A stretch of DNA of 23,808 nucleotides, taken from positions 1 through 23,808 of the forward strand of contig DJCM01000003.1 in the NCBI GenBank assembly GCA_002430545.1, in the 5' to 3' direction. This DNA comes from Flavobacteriaceae bacterium UBA5950. GTDB taxonomy: Bacteria > Bacteroidota > Bacteroidia > Flavobacteriales > Flavobacteriaceae. A model generated the notes under the pieces. That model ran no database searches. It had not been told where the DNA came from and was given only the letters and a program-made list of their open reading frames with translations. Below, in pieces: positions 1-7,446 of the stretch. Numbering within the stretch: the stretch's first letter is position 1; each line of letters opens with the position of its first letter. The translations under genes were made by a program, and so were the position numbers.

Positions 1-26
1 AGGTTCGATTCCTCTCGTGCGCACCA
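1..26 (+). tRNA. 3' end of a truncated tRNA gene
   Basis: The first bases read as the 3' end of a tRNA. There are three bases of a T-stem 5' strand, the loop TTCGATT (4-10), the T-stem 3' strand CCTCT (11-15), a 7-base acceptor strand CGTGCGC (16-22), discriminator A (23) and CCA (24-26). The anticodon lies outside the window, so the amino acid cannot be named. The tRNA-Met later in this window does not encode CCA, so the CCA here may be accidental. Confidence 0.85.
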
Positions 27-49
27 TTTTCCATTTATATTTTTTTTCC

Positions 50-87
50 TATGTTTGTTTAATGTTTGTTAATTAAAAGTTAAACAA
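50..87 (+). promoter_or_regulatory. Promoter and candidate CarH operator of the carH-like gene
   Basis: A perfect Bacteroidetes -7 element, TATGTTTG (50-57), overlaps the half-site TTGTTTAA (55-62). Seventeen bases later comes the inverted half-site TTAAACAA (80-87), then one A and the ATG at 89. ATGTTTGTT is also repeated directly at 51-59 and 62-70, an 11-base period. The same arrangement precedes the photolyase operon at 8340-8376. That the MerR protein binds here and represses its own gene is inference. No clear -33 TTTG is visible in the short space after the tRNA. Confidence 0.6.
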
Positions 88-88
88 A

Positions 89-985
89 ATGAATCGGGTT
101 AAAACTAGTTTTAGTATCAAAAATCTGGAGCACTTATCCGGAATCAAAGCCCACACAATCAGAATTTGGGAAAAAAGATACAATCTTTTTGAACCTGAAC
201 GAACATTGACAAACATACGTCTCTACAATTTGGACAGTCTCCAGAAACTCCTCAATGTTTCGATGCTGTATAAAAATGGCTTTAAAATTTCGAAAATTGC
301 AAAAATGGAGGCAAGTGAAATCACCAACAAGGTGCACTCCATCACCCTCCAAAAAAGTCCATACGACTGGTCACTTGGGTTATTTAAGCTTTCGATGATT
401 AATTTTGATCAACGTTTGTTTACCAACACCTTTGACGAGCTGATGGAAAAAATGAGTTTTGGTGAAATCTTTCAGTCTATTTTCACACCACTCATGATTG
501 AGCTTGGCGTTCTATGGCAAACAAACTCGATTAGTCCCTCGCACGAACACTTTATCACCAGCTTAATCAAACAAAAAATTCACTCACTCTGCGAAAAACT
601 TCAGGGGTCGCAACCAACCCATTCAGACAAAACCTATGTATTGTATCTCCCAGATAATGAGATTCACGAGTTGGGGTTGCTGTATTTGAACTATGAAATA
701 CTCAATCGAGGTTACAAGACAATTTTTTTAGGGCAATCTGTTCCTACAACCAGTTTGTCAAATTTTCTAGAAAAATATGATAAAATGGTGTTTGTGTCCT
801 GCTTTACCATTGAACCAAACAGCGATAGTGTTGAGGATTATTTAATTGATTTTGAGCAAGAAGTTTTAGCTGGCGAGGGATCAGAATTATGGATTACAGG
901 CTACCAAGTGCAACATATTACAAACCATAAAAATCCAAAAATTCGGATTTTTAAATCTTCAGTAGATTTAATTAAAGAGTTATAA
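89..985 (+). CDS. MerR-family regulator with B12-binding domain (CarH/LitR-like photoreceptor)
   Basis: This 298-residue protein has an N-terminal MerR winged helix (about residues 8-75, including the RIWEKRY segment). A helical cobalamin-cap region (about 90-170) and a B12-binding Rossmann domain (about 180-298) follow. The key CarH residues are visible: Trp143-x9-Glu153-His154 in the cap, and Glu191-Ile-His193-Glu-Leu-Gly196, which supplies the lower axial His. In Thermus CarH the equivalents bind adenosylcobalamin. The B12-loaded tetramer represses carotenoid genes in the dark and falls apart when light breaks the Co-C bond. The neighbouring crtB and crtZ and the operator-like sites fit that role. 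Start ATG 89 follows the palindrome directly, which suggests autoregulation. Adenosylcobalamin use is inferred from these residues; a methylcobalamin-type or B12-independent variant is less likely. Confidence 0.88.
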   Translation: MNRVKTSFSIKNLEHLSGIKAHTIRIWEKRYNLFEPERTLTNIRLYNLDSLQKLLNVSMLYKNGFKISKIAKMEASEITNKVHSITLQKSPYDWSLGLFKLSMINFDQRLFTNTFDELMEKMSFGEIFQSIFTPLMIELGVLWQTNSISPSHEHFITSLIKQKIHSLCEKLQGSQPTHSDKTYVLYLPDNEIHELGLLYLNYEILNRGYKTIFLGQSVPTTSLSNFLEKYDKMVFVSCFTIEPNSDSVEDYLIDFEQEVLAGEGSELWITGYQVQHITNHKNPKIRIFKSSVDLIKEL

Positions 986-998
986 TTTTTTTTTAGAC

Positions 999-1046
999 TT
1001 GAATAAACAATAAAAAAATTATAATTTGCATTAATTATTTGTTTAA
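999..1046 (+). promoter_or_regulatory. Possible promoter and single operator half-site for crtBZ
   Basis: TTG (999-1001) could be a -33 element. It lies 18 bases before TATAATTTG (1020-1028), which resembles TAnnTTTG with one extra base. ATAAACAA (1003-1010, 7 of 8 bases of the half-site) sits between them. An exact TTGTTTAA lies at 1039-1046, ten bases before the GTG start. The full inverted pair seen upstream of the carH-like gene and the photolyase operon is not present. Binding by the MerR protein is inference. Confidence 0.4.
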
Positions 1047-1055
1047 ATTTTATTT

Positions 1056-1895
1056 GTGAAATCTATTTTTGATACTGTATCAAAACGATGTAGCAAGGAA
1101 ATCACAGAGTCGTATAGCACTTCTTTTTCCTTGGCAACTAGGATGCTTTCTTCTGAAATACGACAGGATATTTACAATATATATGGGTTTGTGAGGCTGG
1201 CAGATGAAATTGTTGACAGTTTTCATGACTATGACAAGCTTACGCTTCTCAATCGTTTTGAAGAAGATTTGGCCTATGCGTTAGATCATAAAATTAGTAC
1301 AAACCCAGTGCTGAATGCATTTCAAGAGACTATTCATCGGTATGAAATTGACAGAGAATATATAGATGCTTTCATGCAAAGTATGCGTTGGGATCTTTCA
1401 AAAAAAGTATATGAAACAGATGAAGAATACAAAAACTATATCTATGGTTCAGCTGATGTTGTTGGGTTGATGTGTCTTCGTGTGTTTGTCAAGGGGGATC
1501 ACAAATTATTTAAAGAATTAAAATCATCAGCAATGGCACTTGGGTCAGCATTTCAGAAGGTTAATTTTCTTCGTGATCTGAAAAACGATTTTGAGCAACT
1601 CGAACGATCATACTTCCCTGGAGTTGACTTGCGACAGCTTGACGATGCCTCCAAACAAAAAATTATAGCCGAAATAGAATCTGATTTTCACAAAGGATTG
1701 TCAGGTATTTTCAAACTACCCAATGCTGCTAAATTTGGGGTCTACACTGCTTACAAATATTATCTAAGGCTGCTCAAAAAATTAAAACGTGTTCCCTCTG
1801 AACAAATTAAAAATAAGAGAGTCCGAGTTGCAAATATTCAGAAGGTAGATGTTTTGGCTCGCTCTTATGTAAGGTATCGTTTCAATATTCTGTAA
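1056..1895 (+). CDS. crtB: Phytoene synthase
   Basis: CrtB joins two geranylgeranyl diphosphates into phytoene, the first committed step of carotenoid synthesis. The 279-residue protein has both Asp-rich motifs of the squalene/phytoene synthase family. The first is DEIVD at residues 50-54 after YGFVRLA, and the second is NFLRDLKND at 170-178; both bind Mg-diphosphate. The length is normal for the family in Bacteroidetes. The start is GTG 1056, giving the expected N terminus; no ATG fits as well. It follows the carH-like gene by 70 bases, and crtZ starts 3 bases after its stop, so crtBZ are probably co-transcribed. The phytoene desaturase crtI, often beside crtB in related genomes, is not in this window. 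Confidence 0.93.
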   Translation: MKSIFDTVSKRCSKEITESYSTSFSLATRMLSSEIRQDIYNIYGFVRLADEIVDSFHDYDKLTLLNRFEEDLAYALDHKISTNPVLNAFQETIHRYEIDREYIDAFMQSMRWDLSKKVYETDEEYKNYIYGSADVVGLMCLRVFVKGDHKLFKELKSSAMALGSAFQKVNFLRDLKNDFEQLERSYFPGVDLRQLDDASKQKIIAEIESDFHKGLSGIFKLPNAAKFGVYTAYKYYLRLLKKLKRVPSEQIKNKRVRVANIQKVDVLARSYVRYRFNIL

Positions 1896-1898
1896 GCT

Positions 1899-2348
1899 AT
1901 GCTCCTCACTTTACAGGTTTTTATATTTTTCTTGACGTTTGTTTTTATGGAGGGTGTGGCTTGGTTTTCTCACAAGTACATTATGCATGGTTTTTTATGG
2001 TCTCTTCACAAAGACCATCACAAAAAAGATCACGACTCGCACTTCGAAAGAAATGATGCTTTCTTTTTATTTTATGCAGCAGTGAGCGCAGGTTTTGTTG
2101 TGTTGTGGGGCGAGTATGGGTTTTGGCCAGGAATGGCGATTGCCCTTGGGATATTTACCTATGGACTAACGTACTTCTTTGTTCACGACATCTTTATCCA
2201 CCAACGAGTAAAGTGGTTTAGAAATGCCAATACGCGATATGCAAGAGCCATTCGCAGAGCACATAAAATTCATCATAAAAATCTCAGTAAAGAAAAAGGA
2301 GAATGCTTTGGAATGCTTTGGGTGCCGATGAAATACTTTAAAAAATAA
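1899..2348 (+). CDS. crtZ: Beta-carotene hydroxylase
   Basis: CrtZ is a membrane di-iron hydroxylase that adds 3-hydroxyl groups to the beta rings of carotene, giving zeaxanthin. This 149-residue protein shows the His clusters of the fatty-acid hydroxylase superfamily. They are H25-x4-H30, HKDHH at 37-41, a VHD-x4-H segment near 110, and HKIHH near 127-131. Hydrophobic stretches at about 1-20, 55-75 and 80-100 are likely membrane segments. It starts 3 bases after crtB. The pair predicts a zeaxanthin-type pigment, but the desaturase and lycopene cyclase must lie elsewhere. The stop is 4 bases from the convergent ribH stop, and no terminator hairpin is evident. Confidence 0.9.
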   Translation: MLLTLQVFIFFLTFVFMEGVAWFSHKYIMHGFLWSLHKDHHKKDHDSHFERNDAFFLFYAAVSAGFVVLWGEYGFWPGMAIALGIFTYGLTYFFVHDIFIHQRVKWFRNANTRYARAIRRAHKIHHKNLSKEKGECFGMLWVPMKYFKK

Positions 2349-2352
2349 TAGC

Positions 2353-2820
2353 CTAGAGCCTAGCCATTTGAATGGCAGCCGCAGCAGCTTCCTCTCCTTT
2401 ATTTCCTAAAGATCCCCCACTTCTCGCTCGAGATTGTTCGAGGTTATCATCTGTCAATACACAAAAAATAATAGGAATCTTGCCTAGTGCATTGAGTTGC
2501 TGAATACCATTGGTAACCCCCTGACAAACATAGTCGAAGTGACTTGTTTCCCCTCGTATAATACTGCCAATAGCAATCACGGCATCATAACCTCTGTCGA
2601 TAGCGCTACGACTTGCATAAACCAACTCGAAGCTGCCAGGAACATCAATCCGATCAATTTGTGTGGCGTTTTTTTGTGACAAAATATTTTTTGCCCCTTC
2701 GTATAAACTTTCTGTGATTTCAGTATTCCAATGGGAAACAACTAAGGCAAAACGCAACCCTTTCGCACTTGGTAGTGTATCGAGAAGTAAGTGATTACTG
2801 TTCTGGTTTTCAGTTGCCAT
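2353..2820 (-). CDS. ribH: 6,7-dimethyl-8-ribityllumazine synthase
   Basis: RibH condenses 5-amino-6-ribitylamino-uracil with 3,4-dihydroxy-2-butanone 4-phosphate to make lumazine, the penultimate step of riboflavin synthesis. The 155-residue protein has the family motifs: a substrate-binding SHWN segment (29-32), VPGSFEL (60-66), and GETSHFDYV (90-98) with catalytic His94. The upstream TPR gene on the same strand ends 1 base before this start, so the two are probably co-transcribed. RibH supplies the FMN/FAD pathway. Its product is also the antenna pigment of characterised FeS-type photolyases, a member of which is encoded at 12267-13799. Confidence 0.95.
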   Translation of the reverse strand: MATENQNSNHLLLDTLPSAKGLRFALVVSHWNTEITESLYEGAKNILSQKNATQIDRIDVPGSFELVYASRSAIDRGYDAVIAIGSIIRGETSHFDYVCQGVTNGIQQLNALGKIPIIFCVLTDDNLEQSRARSGGSLGNKGEEAAAAAIQMARL

Positions 2821-2821
2821 T

Positions 2822-3577
2822 TTATCTACTGCTTGCCTGACCGAGCAAAGCGTCGATGTTGCTAGCTTCTACCCCATCAGAGAATTCATCTTTAATGATA
2901 GAAAAGTATTCGCTTGCTGTTTTATTATCTCCTAATGATAAAGCAACTAGCCCAGCCTTTCGCAAATAGCGAGGATAAGTGACCTTATTGTCACTGTAAG
3001 ACAATGCCTTTTCGTAGTATTGAAGAGCATCAGAAAATTGTTCCAGTTCTGCAAAAGCATCTCCTATACCTCCCAATGCAAGAGGTTGTAGTACATGATC
3101 GGAAGATTTAAAATCCTCAAGATAGTCGATGGCTGTTTCAAATTCTTTCAGATGAAGATATATCATCCCAGTACTGTAAGTGGCAATATCTGCAGCCGGC
3201 GTTCCACTGAAATTATCAATGATATCAAGGAAACCATATTTCCCATCGGCACCATTTAATGCATTTTGAAAAAGAGAATCACGTTCGTTTTCATTGGCAA
3301 ATCCCTTTTGGAAGTAGTCTTGCGCAAAATAAATTTCGGTATTGGCCTCAGCAACTTTTGGAGCAACAACTAAGTTCTGATAGCCCAAATAGGCAAGTAC
3401 AACAATGATAATCCCAACAATCAGTACAAGAATTTGACTTTGATAGTTTGCGATCCAATTTTCAATTCGAGATGCACCAGTGTCCAAGTTTGAAAAAACT
3501 TCTTCTGTTCTATCGACTTCTGGATTGTGCTGAGAAGTTCTCGTTTTCTTTGCACCGCGCTTTTTATATGTTGCCAT
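2822..3577 (-). CDS. Single-pass membrane protein with TPR repeats
   Basis: This 251-residue protein starts with a basic cytoplasmic segment (MATYKKRGAKK). One hydrophobic segment follows at about residues 49-66 (ILVLIVGIIIVVLAYLGY). The C-terminal part contains tetratricopeptide-like helices, for example around PLALGGIGDAFAELEQFSDALQYYEKAL. Such proteins occur next to ribH in many Bacteroidetes. Some are annotated by analogy with YfgM-type periplasmic chaperone partners, but the function is unknown. The ATG at 3577 is preferred to an in-frame upstream start at 3643, because the extension is unlike the family and overlaps the likely promoter. It is divergent from recF. Confidence 0.8.
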   Translation of the reverse strand: MATYKKRGAKKTRTSQHNPEVDRTEEVFSNLDTGASRIENWIANYQSQILVLIVGIIIVVLAYLGYQNLVVAPKVAEANTEIYFAQDYFQKGFANENERDSLFQNALNGADGKYGFLDIIDNFSGTPAADIATYSTGMIYLHLKEFETAIDYLEDFKSSDHVLQPLALGGIGDAFAELEQFSDALQYYEKALSYSDNKVTYPRYLRKAGLVALSLGDNKTASEYFSIIKDEFSDGVEASNIDALLGQASSR

Positions 3578-3596
3578 AGATTGTAAATCGTGTTTG

Positions 3597-3604
3597 CAAA
3601 AATA
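3597..3604 (-). promoter_or_regulatory. Candidate -7 element for the TPR-ribH pair
   Basis: On the minus strand this reads TATTTTTG, a full match to the Bacteroidetes -7 consensus TAnnTTTG, 19 bases before the ATG at 3577. No good -33 TTTG lies at the usual distance; a TTC is the closest. Assignment rests mainly on this one motif and its position. Confidence 0.4.
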
Positions 3605-3691
3605 TGATAAATATTGAAATGAACATTCTGTTAAAACGATCAAAAATCAATAATTTGGTGATTCGTAACAAAGTGACACAATTTTTGGCCT

Positions 3692-4780
3692 GTGAATGAG
3701 CTATTTTTAAACAAACTTTCGATTGTAAACTACAGAAACCTCACTGGTACTGACTTCGATCTGAACAACAATATCAATTGTTTTATTGGGAATAATGGCG
3801 TTGGCAAAACAAATGCCTTGGATGCAATACACTTCCTAGCAATGGGGAAAAGCTATACCAATAGCATTTCGAGTCAAAACATTAATCATGAGGCGAGCTT
3901 TAGCATGATTGAGGGAATCTTTGATAAAGATGGTAAAAGCCTTCAAATTCAGTGTCATTTGGAGCGTGATGGCAAAAAAACAATCAAACGAAATCGAAAA
4001 GCGTATAAAAAAATTGCTGATCACGTTGGGCTGATCCCTGTTGTTGTTATTTCTCCAACTGATATTGACTTGATATCCGAGGGTAGTCTTGTGAGAAGAA
4101 AATTTTTGGATCGCACCATTTCGCAGTCTGATAAAAACTATCTGAACAATCTAGTGACCTATCATCGAATTTTACAACAAAGAAATGCTTTACTCAAACA
4201 TTTTTCATCAACCAATAGCTTTGACAAAGACACCCTATCAACTTACAACGAAAAGCTTGTCCAATTTGGCAACCCAATCCACGAGGCAAGAAAAACATTC
4301 ATAAAGACTTTTCATTCCTTATTCCACAATCGATATCAGTTTATCAGTGGTAATCATGAGCCTGTTGCTGTGAGTTATGAGTCGAAACTCGATGACCATT
4401 CTTTTGAAACTCTTTTAGAAGAATCATTGCAAAAAGATCGTATGTTGCAATACACCAGTGTTGGCCCACACAAAGACGATTTGCGTTTTCAAATCAATGA
4501 TTTTCCGATCAAGAAATTTGGTAGTCAAGGGCAGCAAAAAACATTTTTAATCGCGCTCAAACTTGCCCAATTTGATATCATTAGAAATTTGATGAATGTA
4601 TTACCCATTTTGCTTTTAGATGATATTTTTGATAAATTAGATGATAGTCGAGTGATGCAAATCATAAATCTGGTCAATGACGATTCCTTTGGGCAGTTGT
4701 TTGTTACAGATACCAATAAGGAGCGAACAGAAAATATGATTAAAGAAACAGCGCAAAGCTATTCTATTTTTAATTTGTAA
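3692..4780 (+). CDS. recF: DNA replication/repair protein RecF
   Basis: RecF is an SMC-like ATPase that loads RecA through RecOR at single-strand gaps. The 362-residue protein has the Walker A motif GNNGVGKT at residues 33-40 and a Walker B region at LPILLLDDIFDKLDD near the C terminus. The length is normal. The start is GTG 3692, giving the typical N terminus (LSIVNYRNL). The ATG four bases later is in another frame. DUF721 follows after 15 bases; recF and DUF721/DciA genes also neighbour each other in Actinobacteria, so a shared role in replication is plausible. Confidence 0.95.
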   Translation: MNELFLNKLSIVNYRNLTGTDFDLNNNINCFIGNNGVGKTNALDAIHFLAMGKSYTNSISSQNINHEASFSMIEGIFDKDGKSLQIQCHLERDGKKTIKRNRKAYKKIADHVGLIPVVVISPTDIDLISEGSLVRRKFLDRTISQSDKNYLNNLVTYHRILQQRNALLKHFSSTNSFDKDTLSTYNEKLVQFGNPIHEARKTFIKTFHSLFHNRYQFISGNHEPVAVSYESKLDDHSFETLLEESLQKDRMLQYTSVGPHKDDLRFQINDFPIKKFGSQGQQKTFLIALKLAQFDIIRNLMNVLPILLLDDIFDKLDDSRVMQIINLVNDDSFGQLFVTDTNKERTENMIKETAQSYSIFNL

Positions 4781-4795
4781 AAAATCTAAAAACAC

Positions 4796-5083
4796 ATGAG
4801 TGATGATGCGCAAAAAATAAAAGCAATCCTTGGAAAATTCATCTCAAAAAACGCGCTTAGCGATGGGATTGACACAGCACGAATACAAGAAAATTGGAGC
4901 TCAATTATGGGGGAAAACATAAGTGCTTACACAAAGGAAGTGAGCTTAAAGCAAGATGTTCTTATTGTAAAATTAAGCTCGTCCGTACTTCGCCAGGAGT
5001 TGAGCTATGGCAAAGAAAAAATTGTTGAAATGATCAATAAATCTTTGGGGGGAAACAAGATTCAGGACATTCGATTTGTCTAA
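4796..5083 (+). CDS. DUF721 (DciA-like) protein
   Basis: This 95-residue protein matches the DUF721 family. It has an N-terminal helix, the central WSSIMGENISAYTKEVSL segment, then LIVKLSSSVLRQELSYGKEKIVEMIN and a short C-terminal strand. DUF721 includes DciA, a replicative-helicase loading factor in bacteria that lack DnaC/DnaI. Bacteroidetes members are short and hold only the KH-like core. Its place directly after recF supports a link to replication, but function in this phylum is inferred. Its TAA overlaps the convergent ndk stop codon by four bases. Confidence 0.82.
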   Translation: MSDDAQKIKAILGKFISKNALSDGIDTARIQENWSSIMGENISAYTKEVSLKQDVLIVKLSSSVLRQELSYGKEKIVEMINKSLGGNKIQDIRFV

Positions 5084-5496
5084 TAGATTTCACGCTGAGA
5101 GAAATGAAATGCACACTCAATTGCTGCGTTTTCATCACTGTCAGAACCATGAATTGCATTTCGACCAACAGACTCAGCAAATAGTTTACGTATCGTTCCT
5201 TCGGCTGCCTCTTCAGGGTTTGTAGATCCAATCAGTGCTCTAAAATCAGCCACTGCATTGTCCTTTTCTAATACTGCTGCCACAATTGGACCACTTGTCA
5301 TAAAGGCGACCAATTCACCAAAAAAGGGTCTTTCCTTGTGGACTTCATAAAATGCCTCAGCTTCTCGCTGACTGAGTTGAGTCATTTTCATTGCTTTAAT
5401 CTCAAAGCCAGCGACTGCTATTTTTTCAAAAATGGCACCAACATGCCCTGCACTAACTGCATCTGGCTTTATCATAGTAAATGTTCTATTCGACAT
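5080..5496 (-). CDS. ndk: Nucleoside diphosphate kinase
   Basis: Ndk transfers the gamma phosphate between nucleoside triphosphates and diphosphates through a phosphohistidine. The 138-residue protein has the family N terminus (RTFTMIKPDAV), the YEVHKERPFF segment (51-60) and the active-site signature NAIHGSDS with His117. The length is typical. It is transcribed toward DUF721, and the two stop codons share the bases CTAA at 5080-5083. A good promoter lies directly upstream. Confidence 0.97.
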   Translation of the reverse strand: MSNRTFTMIKPDAVSAGHVGAIFEKIAVAGFEIKAMKMTQLSQREAEAFYEVHKERPFFGELVAFMTSGPIVAAVLEKDNAVADFRALIGSTNPEEAAEGTIRKLFAESVGRNAIHGSDSDENAAIECAFHFSQREIY

Positions 5497-5509
5497 CTAT
5501 ATTTTTTTG

Positions 5510-5539
5510 CAAACCTACTAAAATTTCAATCTTCCCCAA
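5510..5539 (-). promoter_or_regulatory. Promoter of ndk
   Basis: On the minus strand a -33 TTG (5539-5537) is followed after 19 bases by TAGGTTTG (5517-5510), a perfect TAnnTTTG. The ndk ATG lies 13 bases further on. Both elements and their spacing agree with the flavobacterial promoter consensus. Confidence 0.6.
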
Positions 5540-5568
5540 CTATGAACTTTAGTTTGTAGTTTTGACTT

Positions 5569-6333
5569 ATGATTCGAATTTGTATGATAGGCGCTGGAAA
5601 TGTTGCAATTGCACTTGCAAAAGAAATCCTTGAAAACAATGCGCTTTCTCTTGAACAACTCATTTGCAGAGAACAAAACAGGATTCCCAACGATCTAAGC
5701 CATCTCCCAATTTCGAATCATTTCAACACTCTTCCCGATTGTGATTTTGTGCTGATAGCAGTTTCTGACAATGCCATACATGAAGTGAGTCAAAAAATAC
5801 CCCTGTCAGATGCCATCGTGGTGCATACTTCTGGGGCATCTTCGATCGATTTACTCAACAAACACAGTAAAAGGGGAGTGATGTATCCATTGCAAACATT
5901 TTCGAAAGATCGTCGATTACATTGGCAAAAAATCCCTTTGCTGTTGGAAGGAATTAACACAGATGTCAAAGACAAGTTGGAAAAACTTTCGAAAACGATT
6001 AGTACTGTTGTTACATATGCCAAAGAAGAAGAACGTTTACATATGCATCTTGCTGCTGTTGTCGTAAACAATTTCACAAACCATCTATATGTGGAGGCAG
6101 AAAAGTTCTGTAATTCAAAAAACCTAGGTTTTGACATGTTGATTCCTTTGATCGAAGAAACAACGAGAAAACTTTCGTCTCTTGACTCAAGAAACAGTCA
6201 GACGGGTCCTGCGTCGAGGGGAGATTTGCAAACGATTGAACGTCATAAATCGATTGCAATGACAAAAGAATTGGCTGATATTTACTTATTTTTTACATCA
6301 CAATTATTAAAGCAATACAATGAAAAACTTTAA
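5569..6333 (+). CDS. Rossmann-fold DUF2520 protein
   Basis: This 254-residue protein has an N-terminal NAD(P)-binding Rossmann fold with the glycine motif GAGNVA at about residues 8-13 and a conserved CDFVLIAVSDNAI segment. The C-terminal helical DUF2520 domain shows HLAAVVVNNFTNHL, followed by QTGPASRGD. The family resembles ketopantoate/6-phosphogluconate-type dehydrogenases, but no substrate is known. It overlaps the next gene (KdsC-like) by 14 bases and is translationally linked to it and to maf, an arrangement common in flavobacteria. Confidence 0.85.
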   Translation: MIRICMIGAGNVAIALAKEILENNALSLEQLICREQNRIPNDLSHLPISNHFNTLPDCDFVLIAVSDNAIHEVSQKIPLSDAIVVHTSGASSIDLLNKHSKRGVMYPLQTFSKDRRLHWQKIPLLLEGINTDVKDKLEKLSKTISTVVTYAKEEERLHMHLAAVVVNNFTNHLYVEAEKFCNSKNLGFDMLIPLIEETTRKLSSLDSRNSQTGPASRGDLQTIERHKSIAMTKELADIYLFFTSQLLKQYNEKL

Positions 6334-6850
6334 AGAAGAACTCAAACACATAAGAAACTTTATTTTTGATGTTGATGGCGTCTTCACCGACGGAAGCATA
6401 TTGATTCACGAAGATGGATCGATGTTGAGAACGATGAACACCAAAGATGGGTATGCTGTCAAAGCAGCATTACATGCTGGGTTTCGTGTTTGCATTATCT
6501 CTGGTGGCACAAATCCTGCTGTTCAAAAAAGACTCAGTGATTTGGGGGTAAAAGATGTTTTTCTAGGCATTCATGACAAAGTGAAAACACTCGAAAAATA
6601 CCTGTCCGATAACAATCTTAAATCCAGTGAGAGTTTGTTTATGGGTGATGATATTCCTGATATACCAGCCATGAATAAGGTGCATTTGGCTACCTGCCCA
6701 AACGATGCAGTTCCAGAAGTTCGCGCTGCTTCTGACTATATTTCTCATGTCCCAGGTGGAAAGGGATGTGTGAGAGATGTGATTGTACAAACGCTAAAAA
6801 TTCATGGCAAATGGGGTGATTTTTTTGAAGCTAGAAATGATACCAAATGA
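6320..6850 (+). CDS. HAD phosphatase, KdsC-like
   Basis: This 176-residue protein is a C0-type HAD hydrolase like KdsC, which removes phosphate from 3-deoxy-D-manno-octulosonate 8-phosphate during LPS core synthesis. It has motif I FDVDGVFTDG (residues 16-25, nucleophile Asp17 and acid/base Asp19), motif II IISGG and motif IV MGDDIPD. The absence of a cap domain and the length fit KdsC. It sits between DUF2520 and maf with overlaps on both sides. The KDO 8-phosphate substrate is inferred; acylneuraminate-type sugars are an alternative. Confidence 0.85.
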   Translation: MKNFKEELKHIRNFIFDVDGVFTDGSILIHEDGSMLRTMNTKDGYAVKAALHAGFRVCIISGGTNPAVQKRLSDLGVKDVFLGIHDKVKTLEKYLSDNNLKSSESLFMGDDIPDIPAMNKVHLATCPNDAVPEVRAASDYISHVPGGKGCVRDVIVQTLKIHGKWGDFFEARNDTK

Positions 6851-7440
6851 ACATTCCTGAAGGGGTAGAAATTATTCTGGGGTCAGGGTCGCCGAGACGA
6901 CAATCCCTACTCGAGCAAATGAATATTCAGCATCGTGTTGAGTTGCGAAGCATCGAAGAAAAGTATGACTTGCGTTTACAAGCTGAGCAAATCACAGACT
7001 ATTTGGCGCAACAAAAAGGAAAAGCATTTCAAGACAACCAACTCTCATCCAATCAAATCGTCATTACTGCTGATACGATTGTATGGTTTGAAGGCAATGC
7101 CCTGGGAAAGCCTAAAAATGAGTCAGTTGCCAAGCAAATGTTACTCTCTCTTTCTGGAAAAACACATCGTGTGATTAGCTCCGTTTGCTTTACAACCCTG
7201 CGCCAACAACACACGATTCATTGCTTTACAGATGTAAGTTTTACAGATTTAAACGAAGATATTGTTGCACAATATGTGGCAACTGGCAGCCCTCTAGATA
7301 AGGCAGGTTCTTATGGCATTCAAGACACTTTTGGACTGTATACTGTTGAAGAAATCAATGGTTCCTACACCAATGTAATGGGATTGCCATGTATGCAAAC
7401 CTACAAGGCATTAGAGGAATTGGTTCAAGCTGGTTTGTGA
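6847..7440 (+). CDS. maf: Maf-family nucleotide pyrophosphatase
   Basis: Maf proteins hydrolyse non-canonical or dTTP/UTP nucleotides to monophosphates. The 197-residue protein has the N-terminal LGSGSPRR (residues 11-18), the ADTIV motif, LGKPKN, DKAGSYGIQ, and the C-terminal GSYTNVMGLP. This set resembles the YhdE type (dTTP/UTP pyrophosphatase). Its ATG overlaps the TGA of the KdsC-like gene. It ends 6 bases before the convergent DUF2911 gene. Confidence 0.9.
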   Translation: MNIPEGVEIILGSGSPRRQSLLEQMNIQHRVELRSIEEKYDLRLQAEQITDYLAQQKGKAFQDNQLSSNQIVITADTIVWFEGNALGKPKNESVAKQMLLSLSGKTHRVISSVCFTTLRQQHTIHCFTDVSFTDLNEDIVAQYVATGSPLDKAGSYGIQDTFGLYTVEEINGSYTNVMGLPCMQTYKALEELVQAGL

Positions 7441-7446
7441 ATTCAA

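Noticed and set aside
2349..2352. Terminator between crtZ and ribH
   Set aside because: Only AGCCTAG direct repeats are seen around 2350-2365, with no inverted repeat followed by a T run.
3578..3643. Longer N terminus for the TPR membrane protein
   Set aside because: The extra residues are unlike the family and cover the TATTTTTG promoter element.
3707..3714. TTAAACAA near the start of recF
   Set aside because: It lies in coding sequence as Leu-Asn-Lys codons, with no TTGTTTAA at the matching distance. A few such 8-mers are expected by chance in AT-rich DNA.
5080..5083. Overlapping convergent stop codons of DUF721 and ndk as a special regulatory site
   Set aside because: Shared stop bases are common in compact genomes; nothing else points to regulation.
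5557..5564. TAGTTTTG as promoter for the DUF2520-kdsC-maf genes
   Set aside because: It matches TAnnTTTG but ends 4 bases before the ATG, and no -33 TTG lies at a suitable distance; too weak to list as a promoter.
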